Assembly (NCBI RefSeq): GCF_022601675.1
Contig: NZ_JAKVIL010000007.1
Coordinates: 1 to 64,000, forward strand
Length of the DNA stretch: 64,000 nt
Direction: 5' to 3'
Source: Ancylobacter gelatini
GTDB lineage: Bacteria > Pseudomonadota > Alphaproteobacteria > Rhizobiales > Xanthobacteraceae
A model generated the notes under the pieces. The model saw only the letters and a list, made by a program, of their open reading frames with translations, searched no databases and had not been told where the DNA came from. Positions within the stretch are counted from its first letter, which is position 1. Each line of letters starts with the position of its first letter. Position numbers and translations under genes: made by a program. Shown here one piece after another: positions 26,102 through 34,474 of this stretch.

Positions 26102-27436
26102 ATGTTCGACACGCTCATCACCGGCGGCACCGTCGTCAATGCCGAGGGCGCCGCACCGGCCGGGCTCGCGCTGAGCGGCGGGCGCGTGGCGGCGCTGCTC
26201 GCCCCCTCCGAGAGCGCGCCCGCGCGGCGGACCATCGACGCTTCCGGCCTCTACCTCCTGCCGGGCCTCGTCGACGCGCATGTGCATCTGCGCGAGCCCG
26301 GCCTCACGCATAAGGAGGACGTCACGTCCGGCACGCAGGCGGCGGCGCTCGGCGGCGTGACGACGCTGCTCGACATGCCGACCGACGAGCCCTGGACGGT
26401 CAGCCCGGAAGACCTTGCCGACAAGGCGGCCGTCACGCAGGGCCGGCTGCATGTCGATGTCGGATTCCAGGTCGCGGTGCGGCACGGCGGGCCCGACCGG
26501 ACCCGCTTCACCGGCCTCTCGCCGGTCTCCTTCGAGGTCTTCACGGCCGACGTCCCCGAGCTCTTCCTGTTCGACACGATCGATCGCCTGACGCAGGCGC
26601 TGGCCGCCTTTGCCGGCAGCCGGCAACTCGTCGGCGTCTCGCCGGGCGACCAGTCGATTCTTGACGGACAGGCCGCGCGCGACAGCGCGGGCGACGCGGC
26701 CGCGTTCGGCCGCAGCCGGCCGCCGCTCGCCGAGGCCAACGGCGTCGCGCGCGCCGTGCTCGCGGCGGCGACGACCGGCGCGCGCATCCATGTCCGGCAG
26801 ATCAACGCCGCGCTCGGCGTCGCCACCTGGCGCCGGATGCGCGATCTCGCCGACGCCTCCGTCGAGACGACGGTGCAGAACCTGTTCTTCACCGCCGCCG
26901 ATTATGAGACGCAGGGCGCGCGCCTGAAGGCCTCGCCCCCTTTTCGCGATCTCGCGGATGTCGAAGCCCTGCGCGCCGCCCTCGCCGAGGGGCTGATCGA
27001 CATCGTCGCGACCGACCACGCCCCGCACGCCCCGGCGGAGAAGGCGGCGCCGTACTCCGCCTTTGCCGACATTCCCGGCGGCATGCCGGGCGTGCAGACC
27101 CTGCTGCCGGCCATGCTGCGGCTGGTGGAGGAGAAGGTGATCGACCTGCCCGCCCTGGTGCGCCTGTGCGCGTGCAATCCCGCCGCCCGCTTCGGCCTCG
27201 CCACGCGCAAGGGGCGGATCGCGCCGGGCTTCGATGCCGACATCCTCTTTCTCGATCCGCGTGGCGAAACCCAGATCCGCGACGAGGCGCAGCTGTCGCG
27301 CGGCGGCTACACCCCGTTCCACGGCTGGACCGTGCCGGGCGCGCTGAGGGCGGTGCTGCTGCGCGGGACCGAGGTCATGCGCGACGGCCGGCTGGTCGGG
27401 CCTCCCCACGGCCAGGTGGTCGGCGGCACGTTCTGA
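26102..27436 (+). CDS. Dihydroorotase/hydantoinase-family amidohydrolase with an altered metal site
   Basis: A 444-residue cyclic amidohydrolase. Asp58-x-His60-x-His62 (DAHVHLREPG), His230 (RIHVRQIN) and Asp305 (ATDHAPHA) are conserved. Two positions differ from the family: the bridging carboxylated lysine (normally in an FKxF motif) reads FEVF, giving Glu145, and the histidine normally found in HAE reads VSPGD, giving Ser180. So the two-metal centre is probably changed, perhaps to one metal. It begins directly after the ThDP enzyme stop, with no spacer. Substrate: presumably a ring amide such as a hydantoin, but this is inference. It is not a housekeeping PyrC. Confidence 0.85.
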   Translation: MFDTLITGGTVVNAEGAAPAGLALSGGRVAALLAPSESAPARRTIDASGLYLLPGLVDAHVHLREPGLTHKEDVTSGTQAAALGGVTTLLDMPTDEPWTVSPEDLADKAAVTQGRLHVDVGFQVAVRHGGPDRTRFTGLSPVSFEVFTADVPELFLFDTIDRLTQALAAFAGSRQLVGVSPGDQSILDGQAARDSAGDAAAFGRSRPPLAEANGVARAVLAAATTGARIHVRQINAALGVATWRRMRDLADASVETTVQNLFFTAADYETQGARLKASPPFRDLADVEALRAALAEGLIDIVATDHAPHAPAEKAAPYSAFADIPGGMPGVQTLLPAMLRLVEEKVIDLPALVRLCACNPAARFGLATRKGRIAPGFDADILFLDPRGETQIRDEAQLSRGGYTPFHGWTVPGALRAVLLRGTEVMRDGRLVGPPHGQVVGGTF

Positions 27437-27526
27437 ACGACCCGGAGGGCGGGCTCGGCCATGACGCGGGAAGGCGCCATCAAGGGGAGGTGTTCATGGA
27501 TCGGGAACGGGGTGGCAGGACCGCGC

Positions 27527-27870
27527 CGGCGTTCGGTGCCAGTGGCGGGCTCGGCGGGGCGATCGCGCGCGCTCTGCCGCGAAAGGCACGAGCGTGGTGG
27601 TTGCCGACATCAACGGCGCGGCCGCGCAGGTGACGGCCGACGACATCGCGCAGGCGGCGCCGGGCGTGTCGCCTTCCTCGACCGGCAGAAGGCGCAGCGC
27701 GGGCCGTTGAGGACGTGGCGGCACAAAGCACTGCCGCCATTCCGGTCCGCCGCTAGGGCGGTCCGCGCGAACAGGGCGATACCGTCGCCTGCCTCGCGAG
27801 TACGCGCGCCTCTTAACAATACCGGCAGCGCGGTGCGCGTCGATGGCGGGCTGATCGCCAGCGTCCGAGG
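27527..27870 (+). pseudogene. Short-chain dehydrogenase (SDR) remnant
   Basis: Two recognisable ends of a classical SDR remain, in shifting frames. The beginning reads GASGGLGGAIARAL, and after a frameshift AAKGTSVVVADINGAAAQVT, which is the cofactor-binding Rossmann start. The end, at about 27817-27870, reads TGSAVRVDGGLIASV, which is the C-terminal signature. The Tyr-x3-Lys catalytic centre between them is gone and only about 115 codons separate the ends. So an SDR gene once followed the amidohydrolase in the same operon and was lost by deletion and frameshift. Confidence 0.75.
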
Positions 27871-27918
27871 GCGGCATGGGCGGCGGGATCGAGTATCGCC
27901 GCCGTCCCCCGCCCCGCA

Positions 27919-27947
27919 TGTCGCATGCTGCATATTTTGCTGCCATT
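27919..27947 (+). promoter_or_regulatory. Operator candidate (site C), single strong half-site
   Basis: TGTCGCATGCTGCA at 27919-27932 matches sites A and B over the word TGTCGCAT-NN-YGCA. The second half is weaker: TGCCAT begins 22 bases after the first. It lies 123 bases ahead of the MFS start. Confidence 0.4.
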
Positions 27948-28069
27948 CCCGCCATTCACGCGCACGGCGCCACCGACATAGTGGAGGCGATCGGCCATTC
28001 GTCGATCGGCCACGCGTCCCCCGCTCGGGTCGCATGGCCGCGCACCCCCAAGCTCACGATCACCTTCCC

Positions 28070-29317
28070 ATGTCGCTGATGTCCCGCGCCGGCCTCGCCC
28101 CGGCGTCCCGCCTTCGCCAGCTCGGCCCGATGATGTTCAGCCTCCTGGTGGTCATCAGCGGGAACGCGGTTCTCACCTCGGCGCTCTCGCTCCGGCTCGC
28201 GCAGCCGCATTGGGCGGAATGGGAGGTGCAGTGGCTGCTCACGGGCTTCCCCGCCGGCTTTCTCGCCGGGTGCGTGCTGGGGCGGGTGCCGGTGGCGCGG
28301 CTCGGCCACCAGCGAGCGTTCCTGGTGCTGGGCGGCGTGGTGGTGCTGGCGGCCCTCGGTCTCGGCCTCACCGATCGGATCGAGGTGTGGCTGCCGCTGC
28401 GCTTTCTCAACGGTTTCGCCGTCGCCGCGATCTTCGTGGCGATGGAGAGCTACATCAACCTCTACGCCGAGCCGCGCCGGCGCGGGGTCTATTTTTCGCT
28501 CTACATGGTGGCGACCTCGCTGGCCGTGGTGATGGGCCAGATCGTGATCACGGCGGTCGGCACCGAATCGCCCTATCTGTTCGAGGTCGGCATGCTGGTG
28601 TGCCTGGCCGGCCTGCTGCACTGCCGCTATGTCGGCCGCGCCTGGCCGTCCTTGTCGGTGCCGCTCGTGTCGGCGACGCTCGTGCCGGCGCCGCCGGAGC
28701 GTCCCGTCCCGACGCGATGCGGCAACTTTGCCAGCCTGTTCCGCAGCGCGCCCGCGACGATCATCTGCGTGTTCCAGGCCGGCATGACCAATATGAACGT
28801 CGTCGCGCTCACGCCGATCTACGGCGCGCAGATCGGCCTGCCTTCCATGCTGTCGATCGCCATGGTCACGGCGTTCATGACCGGTGGCCTGCTGGCGCAG
28901 GCGCCTGTCGGCTGGCTGTCGGATCGCACGCCGCGGCTGCTGCTCCTGCTGGTGCAGAGCCTGCTCGCCTGCGCACTCTGCCTCGTGATCGTCCTCATCG
29001 GATCGGCTGCGCCGCTGTTGCTCTGGTTGGTGTTCTTCGCATATGGCGCGGCGGCGCTGACCATGTATCCCGTCGCCAGCGCGCATGCCAATGCCCAGAT
29101 CGACAGCCGGCAGATGGTCGCCGCCTCCGGCCTGCTGCTGTCGCTTTATTCGCTCGGCAACATTGCCACGCCGGGCACCGCGGCCGGCCTGATGAGCCGC
29201 TTCACGCCGGGCGCCCTGTTCGTGATGCTTGGGGCCGGCGCCGTGCTGGTCGGCGCTACCGCCCTGTTCAGTCTGGTGCGCGAGCGCCGTGGCGCGGCGC
29301 GCCCGGCGGCCCGGTGA
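28070..29317 (+). CDS. MFS transporter
   Basis: A 415-residue protein with about 12 hydrophobic segments. The motif between helices 2 and 3 reads GRVPVARLGHQRAFLVLG, and a second copy between helices 8 and 9 reads VGWLSDRTPRLLLLL. The family resembles YcaD/YfcJ-type drug or metabolite exporters. It lies in the nitrogen-catabolism block between the amidohydrolase and a GlxA regulator on the same strand, so it could take up or export the pathway compound. A second ATG at 28079 is possible; neither has a strong ribosome site. Confidence 0.88.
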   Translation: MSLMSRAGLAPASRLRQLGPMMFSLLVVISGNAVLTSALSLRLAQPHWAEWEVQWLLTGFPAGFLAGCVLGRVPVARLGHQRAFLVLGGVVVLAALGLGLTDRIEVWLPLRFLNGFAVAAIFVAMESYINLYAEPRRRGVYFSLYMVATSLAVVMGQIVITAVGTESPYLFEVGMLVCLAGLLHCRYVGRAWPSLSVPLVSATLVPAPPERPVPTRCGNFASLFRSAPATIICVFQAGMTNMNVVALTPIYGAQIGLPSMLSIAMVTAFMTGGLLAQAPVGWLSDRTPRLLLLLVQSLLACALCLVIVLIGSAAPLLLWLVFFAYGAAALTMYPVASAHANAQIDSRQMVAASGLLLSLYSLGNIATPGTAAGLMSRFTPGALFVMLGAGAVLVGATALFSLVRERRGAARPAAR

Positions 29318-29456
29318 CGCTCACATGCGCGCCGGTCTCAATTTCATCGGCTTTCCCGAACAGAAAATAGGCGTCATGCTTTCGGGATGGACGGTGGTTC
29401 GATCGAACGCGCGGTGAAAGGGTTCCCTCGCGATTCGGGTGAGATGAGGCTGCGAT

Positions 29457-30575
29457 TTGGAAGAGCTGACCCGAGCCGCCGAAAGACCCTGCGCACCATC
29501 GCCGCGAACCGGCAGTGCGTCCGCTGCCCCGCCCATCCGCGTCGCTTTCGTGCTAACGCCAGGCTTCTCCTTCATCTCCTTCGCCTGCGCGATCGACGTG
29601 CTGCGCGTCGCCAACATGCTGAGCGGGCAGACGCTGTACAGCTATCGGGTGCTGTCGACGGTGGAAGGGCAGGTGCATGCCAGCAATGGCACGCCGGCTG
29701 TGCCGGAAGCCCATTTCGAGAAGGGCGGGGACTGCCAGCTCATCGTGGTTTTCGCCAGCTATGGCGCCGAGCAGACCGAGGACGAGGCCCTGTTCGCGTG
29801 GCTGCGTCGTGCCTCCCGGCGCGGCACCTGCATCGCGGCCGCCGGCACGGCGCCTTACATCCTGGCGCGAGCCGGCCTGCTCGAAGGGCGCCTCGCGGCG
29901 CTGCACTGGGAAAGCATCAATTCCTTCATGGAGGAGTTTCCCGGCCTTGGCGTGTGCGACCGGGTGTTCGTCGAGGACAAGAACGTCTGGACCTGCTGCG
30001 GCGGCACCTCCGCCTTTGACATGATGGTCGCGCTGGTGGCGCGCGATCATGGGGCGGAGCTGTCACGCGCGGTCGCCGATCAGCTGGTCTATCCGTCGGT
30101 GCGCAAATCCGGCGACACCCAGCAGCGCAGCGCCGAGCGGCTGCGGCTGGTGGACCCGGAACTCGCCGCTCTCATCAAGCTGATGGAGGGCACGCTCGAA
30201 GACCCTCTCACCCTCGAACAGCTGGCGCGGCGCGCGCACCTGTCGCCGCGCAAGATGCAGCGGCTGTTCGCGACGCGCATCGGCCGCACGCCCAAGCAGT
30301 TCTATGTGGAGCTGCGCCTGGCCCGCGCGCGCAGCCTGCTGTCGCAGACCCGCATGCCGGTGGCGGAAATCGCCGTGTCCTGCGGCTTCAGCTCGGCGTC
30401 GCACTTCAGCAATCTCTATAAGCGCGTCTACCAGATCAGCCCGCTCGCCGAGCGGGCGCGCGCGCAGGCGAGTGCCGGCGGCAGCTATAATCTCGCCTCC
30501 TCGATGCCTCCGAAACAGGCCTATCGCTTCACGCCCGCGGCCGACGGTCCGACCGGCGATCACGCCGGCTCGTAG
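29457..30575 (+). CDS. GlxA-family transcriptional regulator (second copy)
   Basis: A 372-residue protein, again a DJ-1/PfpI-like N-terminal domain (RVAFVLTPGFSFISFACAIDVLRVAN, LIVVFASYGA, IAAAGTAPYILARAGLLEGR) and two AraC helix-turn-helix units (QLARRAHLSPRKMQRLFATRIG and PVAEIAVSCGFSSASHFSNLYK). The Cys nucleophile of true DJ-1 enzymes is not in place. The best start is TTG 29457, which has GAGG upstream; no in-frame ATG occurs before the domain core. It is the second GlxA regulator within 6 kb, which suggests one per sub-pathway. Its 3' end overlaps the convergent hydrolase by 16 bases. Confidence 0.9.
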   Translation: MEELTRAAERPCAPSPRTGSASAAPPIRVAFVLTPGFSFISFACAIDVLRVANMLSGQTLYSYRVLSTVEGQVHASNGTPAVPEAHFEKGGDCQLIVVFASYGAEQTEDEALFAWLRRASRRGTCIAAAGTAPYILARAGLLEGRLAALHWESINSFMEEFPGLGVCDRVFVEDKNVWTCCGGTSAFDMMVALVARDHGAELSRAVADQLVYPSVRKSGDTQQRSAERLRLVDPELAALIKLMEGTLEDPLTLEQLARRAHLSPRKMQRLFATRIGRTPKQFYVELRLARARSLLSQTRMPVAEIAVSCGFSSASHFSNLYKRVYQISPLAERARAQASAGGSYNLASSMPPKQAYRFTPAADGPTGDHAGS

Positions 30576-31822
30576 CCGTTCACAAAGCCGAGCAGCAGCT
30601 GGATGCCGCGATCGAGGTCCGCCATGTCCAGATGCTCATCCGGGTTGTGGCTGCCATGGGCGTTGCGCACGAAGATCATCCCGGTGGGAATGCCGGCGGA
30701 GGCGAACACCGCCGCGTCGTGGCCGGCGCCGCTGGAAAGAACGGGTGCCGCCAGACCCAGATGCGCCGCCGTCCGCGACAGGCGTTCGACGATATCCGCG
30801 TCCATGCGGCCCGGCGCCCATGAGTAGGCCTCGCCGAGATCGATGCGGGTGTGCCGCCGGTGCCCGGCCGCGTCGGCGAGACGCTCGATCTCGCGGCGCA
30901 CGGCGTCGAGGTCGTCCTGATGCTCGGAGCGCACATCCAGCGTGAAGCCGAGCTCGCCCAGAACACGGCTGCCGCCATGCTGGGCGGGATCGCTCTCCAC
31001 CCGCCCGAAGGTGAGGGTGAACTCCTTGCCCGCCTCGGCAAGCCGGTCCCACAGCGCTTCCAGCGCGTTGACGAATTCGGTGAAGCCGAGAACGCTGTCG
31101 GCGCGGCTCCGGCGCGGCTCGGCGCCGGAATGGGCGTAGGTTCCGAGACAGCGCGCCCGCTGGTAGCGGAAGCCGCCATTGATGGCGGTGACGATGCCGA
31201 GCGCGCAGCCGCGATCCACCAGGCGCGGGCCCTGTTCGATGTGCAGCTCGACGAAGGCCGCGATGCGGTCCGGCTTGATCTGCCGCTCGCCGCGCGCCAC
31301 CGCCCGCGGATCGAAGCCGGCCTCCCGCATGTGCTCGGCAAGGCTGCGTCCGGTGTCGGCGCGAGGGGCATCGAGGGCGTCGTCGGGCAGCAGTCCGAGC
31401 GCCGCCCGCGAGCCGGGATAGGACACGGGGAACCACGCGGCCTCTTCCGAGCGGATCGCCATCACCGTCACGTCGCGGCTCGGCCGGCCGCGCTCGCGCA
31501 GGGCCGAGAGCGCCGCGACGCCGGCCACCACACCGGCGGCGCCGTCATAGTTCCCGCCATGGGGAACGCTGTCGAGATGCGAGCCGATGACCAGCGCCGG
31601 GAGCGTGCGATCCGCTCCCGGCAAGGTCAGATAAAGGTTGCCGGCGGCATCGACGCGGGCCTGCGCGCCAAGGCGCTCCGCCTCGCGCCGCACGATGTCG
31701 TGGGCGCGCTGCTCGCCCGCGCCATAGGCCGCGCGGGTGACGCCGGGCGCATCGCCTGTCGCCGCCGCGATCTCCTCCAGCAGCCGGGAGGCCAGCGCGC
31801 CCGCGGGCGAAAGTGCCGTCAC
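30560..31822 (-). CDS. Zn-dependent hydrolase, N-carbamoyl-L-amino-acid hydrolase/allantoate amidohydrolase type (M20)
   Basis: A 420-residue M20-family enzyme. Metal ligands are visible: GSHLDSVPHGGNYDG gives His82 and Asp93, SEEAAWFP holds the catalytic and metal-binding glutamates, and ELHIEQGP supplies the next His. The C-terminal HGSHNPDEH supplies another. The family cleaves N-carbamoyl-amino acids or allantoate, releasing CO2 and ammonia. GTG 31822 is taken as the start because it follows the previous stop by one base. Upstream partner: a PuuE-like deacetylase, supporting a ureide or hydantoin substrate. Confidence 0.9.
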   Translation of the reverse strand: MTALSPAGALASRLLEEIAAATGDAPGVTRAAYGAGEQRAHDIVRREAERLGAQARVDAAGNLYLTLPGADRTLPALVIGSHLDSVPHGGNYDGAAGVVAGVAALSALRERGRPSRDVTVMAIRSEEAAWFPVSYPGSRAALGLLPDDALDAPRADTGRSLAEHMREAGFDPRAVARGERQIKPDRIAAFVELHIEQGPRLVDRGCALGIVTAINGGFRYQRARCLGTYAHSGAEPRRSRADSVLGFTEFVNALEALWDRLAEAGKEFTLTFGRVESDPAQHGGSRVLGELGFTLDVRSEHQDDLDAVRREIERLADAAGHRRHTRIDLGEAYSWAPGRMDADIVERLSRTAAHLGLAAPVLSSGAGHDAAVFASAGIPTGMIFVRNAHGSHNPDEHLDMADLDRGIQLLLGFVNGYEPA

Positions 31823-31823
31823 C

Positions 31824-32741
31824 TCACGCCGCCTGCGCCGTGAACGGGTGCTGCGCGATCCAGTGACGGGCGATCTGCGCCCGCCCGGCGAACCAGACGG
31901 CTTCATGGGCCATCATGTGATCGAGCAGCCGCTCAAGCGCGCCGATCCGGCCCGGACGTCCGATCAGTCGGTTGTGCAGTCCGACCGACATCATGCGCGG
32001 CATCACCGCGCCGCGGCGGTGCAGCCAGTCGAAGGAATCGCGCACATAGGTGTAGAAGTGCTCGCCGAGGTCGAAGCCCTGGGCCCGGGTCATCCGGCTG
32101 TCGTTATTGTCGAGGCTGTAGGGCACGATGAGGTGCGGCCGGCCGTGTTCGGTCGTCCAGTACGGCACGTCGTCGCTGTAGGAATCGCAGTCGTAGAGGA
32201 AGCCGCCCTCCTCGACGAGCAGGCGCCGCGTATTGATGCTGGGCCGGCCCGTGTACCAGCCCACCGGCCGCGTGCCGGTCATCTCCTCGATGACCCTGAT
32301 GCACCGCTTGATGTCGGCGCGCTCGTCCTCTTCCGAGACGGTGTGGTAGTCGATCCAGCGATAGCCATGGCCCGCGACCTCGTACCCCGCCTCGCGAATG
32401 GCGGCGGCGACCTGCGGGTTGCGTTCCAGCGCCATGCCCACGGCATAGATCGTCAGCGGCAGGTTGCGCTCGCGGAACAGCCGCAGGATCTCCCAGAAGC
32501 CGACGCGGCTACCATACTCGAAATTGGATTCGACGTTCAGGTGGCGCTCGCCGAACATCGCCGGCGGCGAGTCCAGATCGGTCAGCACCGTCTCGGAATG
32601 CGGATCGCCGTGAAGGATGGAGTACTCGCCGCCTTCCTCGTAGTTGAGGACGAAGGAGACCGCGACGCGCGCGTCGCCGGGCCAGTGCGGGTTGACCGGG
32701 TTCGGGCCATAGCCGATCAGGTCGCGGGGATAGCTCTGCAT
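31824..32741 (-). CDS. PuuE-like polysaccharide-deacetylase-family protein (allantoinase type)
   Basis: A 305-residue protein of the NodB/PuuE fold. The stretch VSFVLNYEEGGEYSILHGD is typical of PuuE, where it replaces the acidic motif of true deacetylases, and VAGHGYRWIDYHTVSEE and WYTGRPSINTRRLL are further family blocks. PuuE allantoinases open allantoin to allantoate without the classical metal-dependent amidohydrolase fold. The next gene in the operon is an allantoate/carbamoyl amidohydrolase-type enzyme, giving a consistent two-step route. The exact substrate could be a different ureide. Confidence 0.85.
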   Translation of the reverse strand: MQSYPRDLIGYGPNPVNPHWPGDARVAVSFVLNYEEGGEYSILHGDPHSETVLTDLDSPPAMFGERHLNVESNFEYGSRVGFWEILRLFRERNLPLTIYAVGMALERNPQVAAAIREAGYEVAGHGYRWIDYHTVSEEDERADIKRCIRVIEEMTGTRPVGWYTGRPSINTRRLLVEEGGFLYDCDSYSDDVPYWTTEHGRPHLIVPYSLDNNDSRMTRAQGFDLGEHFYTYVRDSFDWLHRRGAVMPRMMSVGLHNRLIGRPGRIGALERLLDHMMAHEAVWFAGRAQIARHWIAQHPFTAQAA

Positions 32742-32803
32742 GAAAGATCCTTCATTGGTCCCCGGAGCGCCCCGGCGGGCGGGGCACTCCGGTCACTTTG
32801 CGG

Positions 32804-33697
32804 TCAGATGAGGCCCTTGGAGGCCAGGAAGCCCTGGGCGGTGGCCTCGACGCTCTTCTTGTCGACGTCCACCTCGGCATTGAGGCGCGCCATGACATCG
32901 GCATCCAGCAGGGCGGAGACCTTGTTGAGCAGCGTGCCGATCTGCGGATTCTTGTCGAGCACCTCCTGCCGGACCACCGGGGCCAGGATGTAGGAGGCGA
33001 AGACCTGCTTGTCGTCCTTGAGCGCGACGAGATCGAAGGCGGGGATGCGCCCGTCGGTGGCGAAGCCGAGCGAGACGTCGACCTGCCCGTTCTTCACCGC
33101 GTCATAGACGAGGCCCGAGCTCATGACCTTGGTGTTGGGACGGCCGAAGCTGTAATCATAGGTCTTCTCGACCAGCTTCAGCCCGTCGACACGCTGGGTG
33201 AATTCGGGATCGCAGGCGAAGGTGACCGTGGTCCCGTCCGTGATGAGCTTGGCCATGTCCGACATGCTGGTCAGCTTGTGCTTGGCCGCATTCTCCTTCG
33301 TCATCATGAAGACGAAGGTGTTGTCGGCCTTGGACGGTTCGAGCCAGACGATGCCCTTCTTGGCGTCCAGCTCCTTGACCTTCTTGTAGGTCTCGTCCGG
33401 CGGCAGCGTTTCCTTCACCTTGTTGTAGCTGAGGAGCGAGGTGCCGGTATATTCCCAGTAGACGTCGATCTGGCCGTTCTCCATCGCCTGCCGCACGACG
33501 CTGCTGCCCATGTCGACCTTGCTGTCGACGGTGAAGCCGTTCTTCGCCAGAAGCTGCGAGGTGATGGAGGCCAGGATCAGTTGCTCGGTGAAGTCCTTGC
33601 CGCCGACCACCACGGACGGGCCGGCGGCGAAGCCGGGGGTGGCCGAGGCGAGCAGGCCGACAATGCCGGCCGCGATGATGAATTGACGCCGTTTCAT
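32804..33697 (-). CDS. Glycine betaine/choline-type ABC transporter substrate-binding protein
   Basis: A 297-residue secreted protein of the OpuAC/OsmF family. It starts with a signal peptide (MKRRQFIIAAGIVGLLASATPGFAA), and the mature part shows VVVGGKDFTEQLILASITSQLL, MENGQIDVYWEYTG and VTFACDPEFTQR, typical of the YehZ/OsmF type. It is part of the ABC operon with two permeases and a CBS-fused ATPase. The ligand may be a betaine, but the operon context (ureide hydrolases downstream) makes another quaternary or nitrogenous solute possible. AGAGGG precedes the start. Confidence 0.93.
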   Translation of the reverse strand: MKRRQFIIAAGIVGLLASATPGFAAGPSVVVGGKDFTEQLILASITSQLLAKNGFTVDSKVDMGSSVVRQAMENGQIDVYWEYTGTSLLSYNKVKETLPPDETYKKVKELDAKKGIVWLEPSKADNTFVFMMTKENAAKHKLTSMSDMAKLITDGTTVTFACDPEFTQRVDGLKLVEKTYDYSFGRPNTKVMSSGLVYDAVKNGQVDVSLGFATDGRIPAFDLVALKDDKQVFASYILAPVVRQEVLDKNPQIGTLLNKVSALLDADVMARLNAEVDVDKKSVEATAQGFLASKGLI

Positions 33698-33727
33698 GCT
33701 GTAGACCCTCTGGTTTGTAGTGAGGCA

Positions 33728-34468
33728 CTAGGTGCCCGTGTGTGGATGGGTGAGCAGCTGGGCGAGCAGGCCGATCAGCAGATCGGCGAGCAGGGCCAGA
33801 AGGATGACCGGGATGGCGCCGGACAGGATCGTGCCGAACTCATAGACGGCGATGCCGCTGAAGATGAGCTGGCCGAGCCCGCCGCCGCCGATCAGGAAGG
33901 CGAGCGGCGCCGTGCCGACGGCGAGCGAGATCCCGGTGCGCAGGCCCGCCATGATCGCCGGGAAGGCCCAGGGCAGTTCCACCTGCACGAGGACCTGCCG
34001 CGGCAGCATTCCCATGCCGGCGCCGGCTTCGAGGAAGTCGGGCGGGACGGTGGTCAGCCCGACATAGGTGTTGCGCACGATCGGCAGCAGCGCGACGAGG
34101 CAGAGCGCGAGCACAACCGGCGGCGTGCCGAGGCCGAGCACGGTCATCGACAGGGCGATCACCGCCAGGCTGGGAATGGTGTTGCCGATATTGAGCAGCT
34201 GGATGACCGGCTCGGCCACCCGGCGCAGGCGGGGGCGGCTCAGCAGCACGCCGAGGGCGAGCCCGGCCACAGCCGCCGGCAGGAAACCCTGCAGCGTGAT
34301 CACGACGTGCTCGCGCGCAAGATAGGTGATGTCCTCCCAATGGTCGGCGAAGGCCTCCTCGTTTCCGGTCGCCACCACGATGAACCAGCACACCAGCGCG
34401 GTGAGGAGCAGCGGCAGCGACTCCTGCAGGAGCTTCACGAGACCGGAGCGGAGCGCCGACGACGACAT
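33728..34468 (-). CDS. ABC transporter permease, OpuB/YehY type
   Basis: A 246-residue polytopic membrane protein. It has the permease signature EAGAGMGMLPRQVLVQVELPWAFPAIMAGLR, the EAA loop that docks with the ATPase, and five to six hydrophobic segments. It is one of two permeases flanking the ATPase in this operon. Six bases separate it from the ATPase gene. Confidence 0.92.
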   Translation of the reverse strand: MSSSALRSGLVKLLQESLPLLLTALVCWFIVVATGNEEAFADHWEDITYLAREHVVITLQGFLPAAVAGLALGVLLSRPRLRRVAEPVIQLLNIGNTIPSLAVIALSMTVLGLGTPPVVLALCLVALLPIVRNTYVGLTTVPPDFLEAGAGMGMLPRQVLVQVELPWAFPAIMAGLRTGISLAVGTAPLAFLIGGGGLGQLIFSGIAVYEFGTILSGAIPVILLALLADLLIGLLAQLLTHPHTGT

Positions 34469-34474
34469 GGCCGC

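Noticed and set aside
23327-27409. Very long minus-strand open frame (over 1300 codons) antisense to the GlxA, ThDP-enzyme and amidohydrolase genes
   Set aside because: Its residues are low-complexity and Arg/Gly/Ala-rich, it matches no domain, and it is the usual shadow of GC-rich codons on the real genes.
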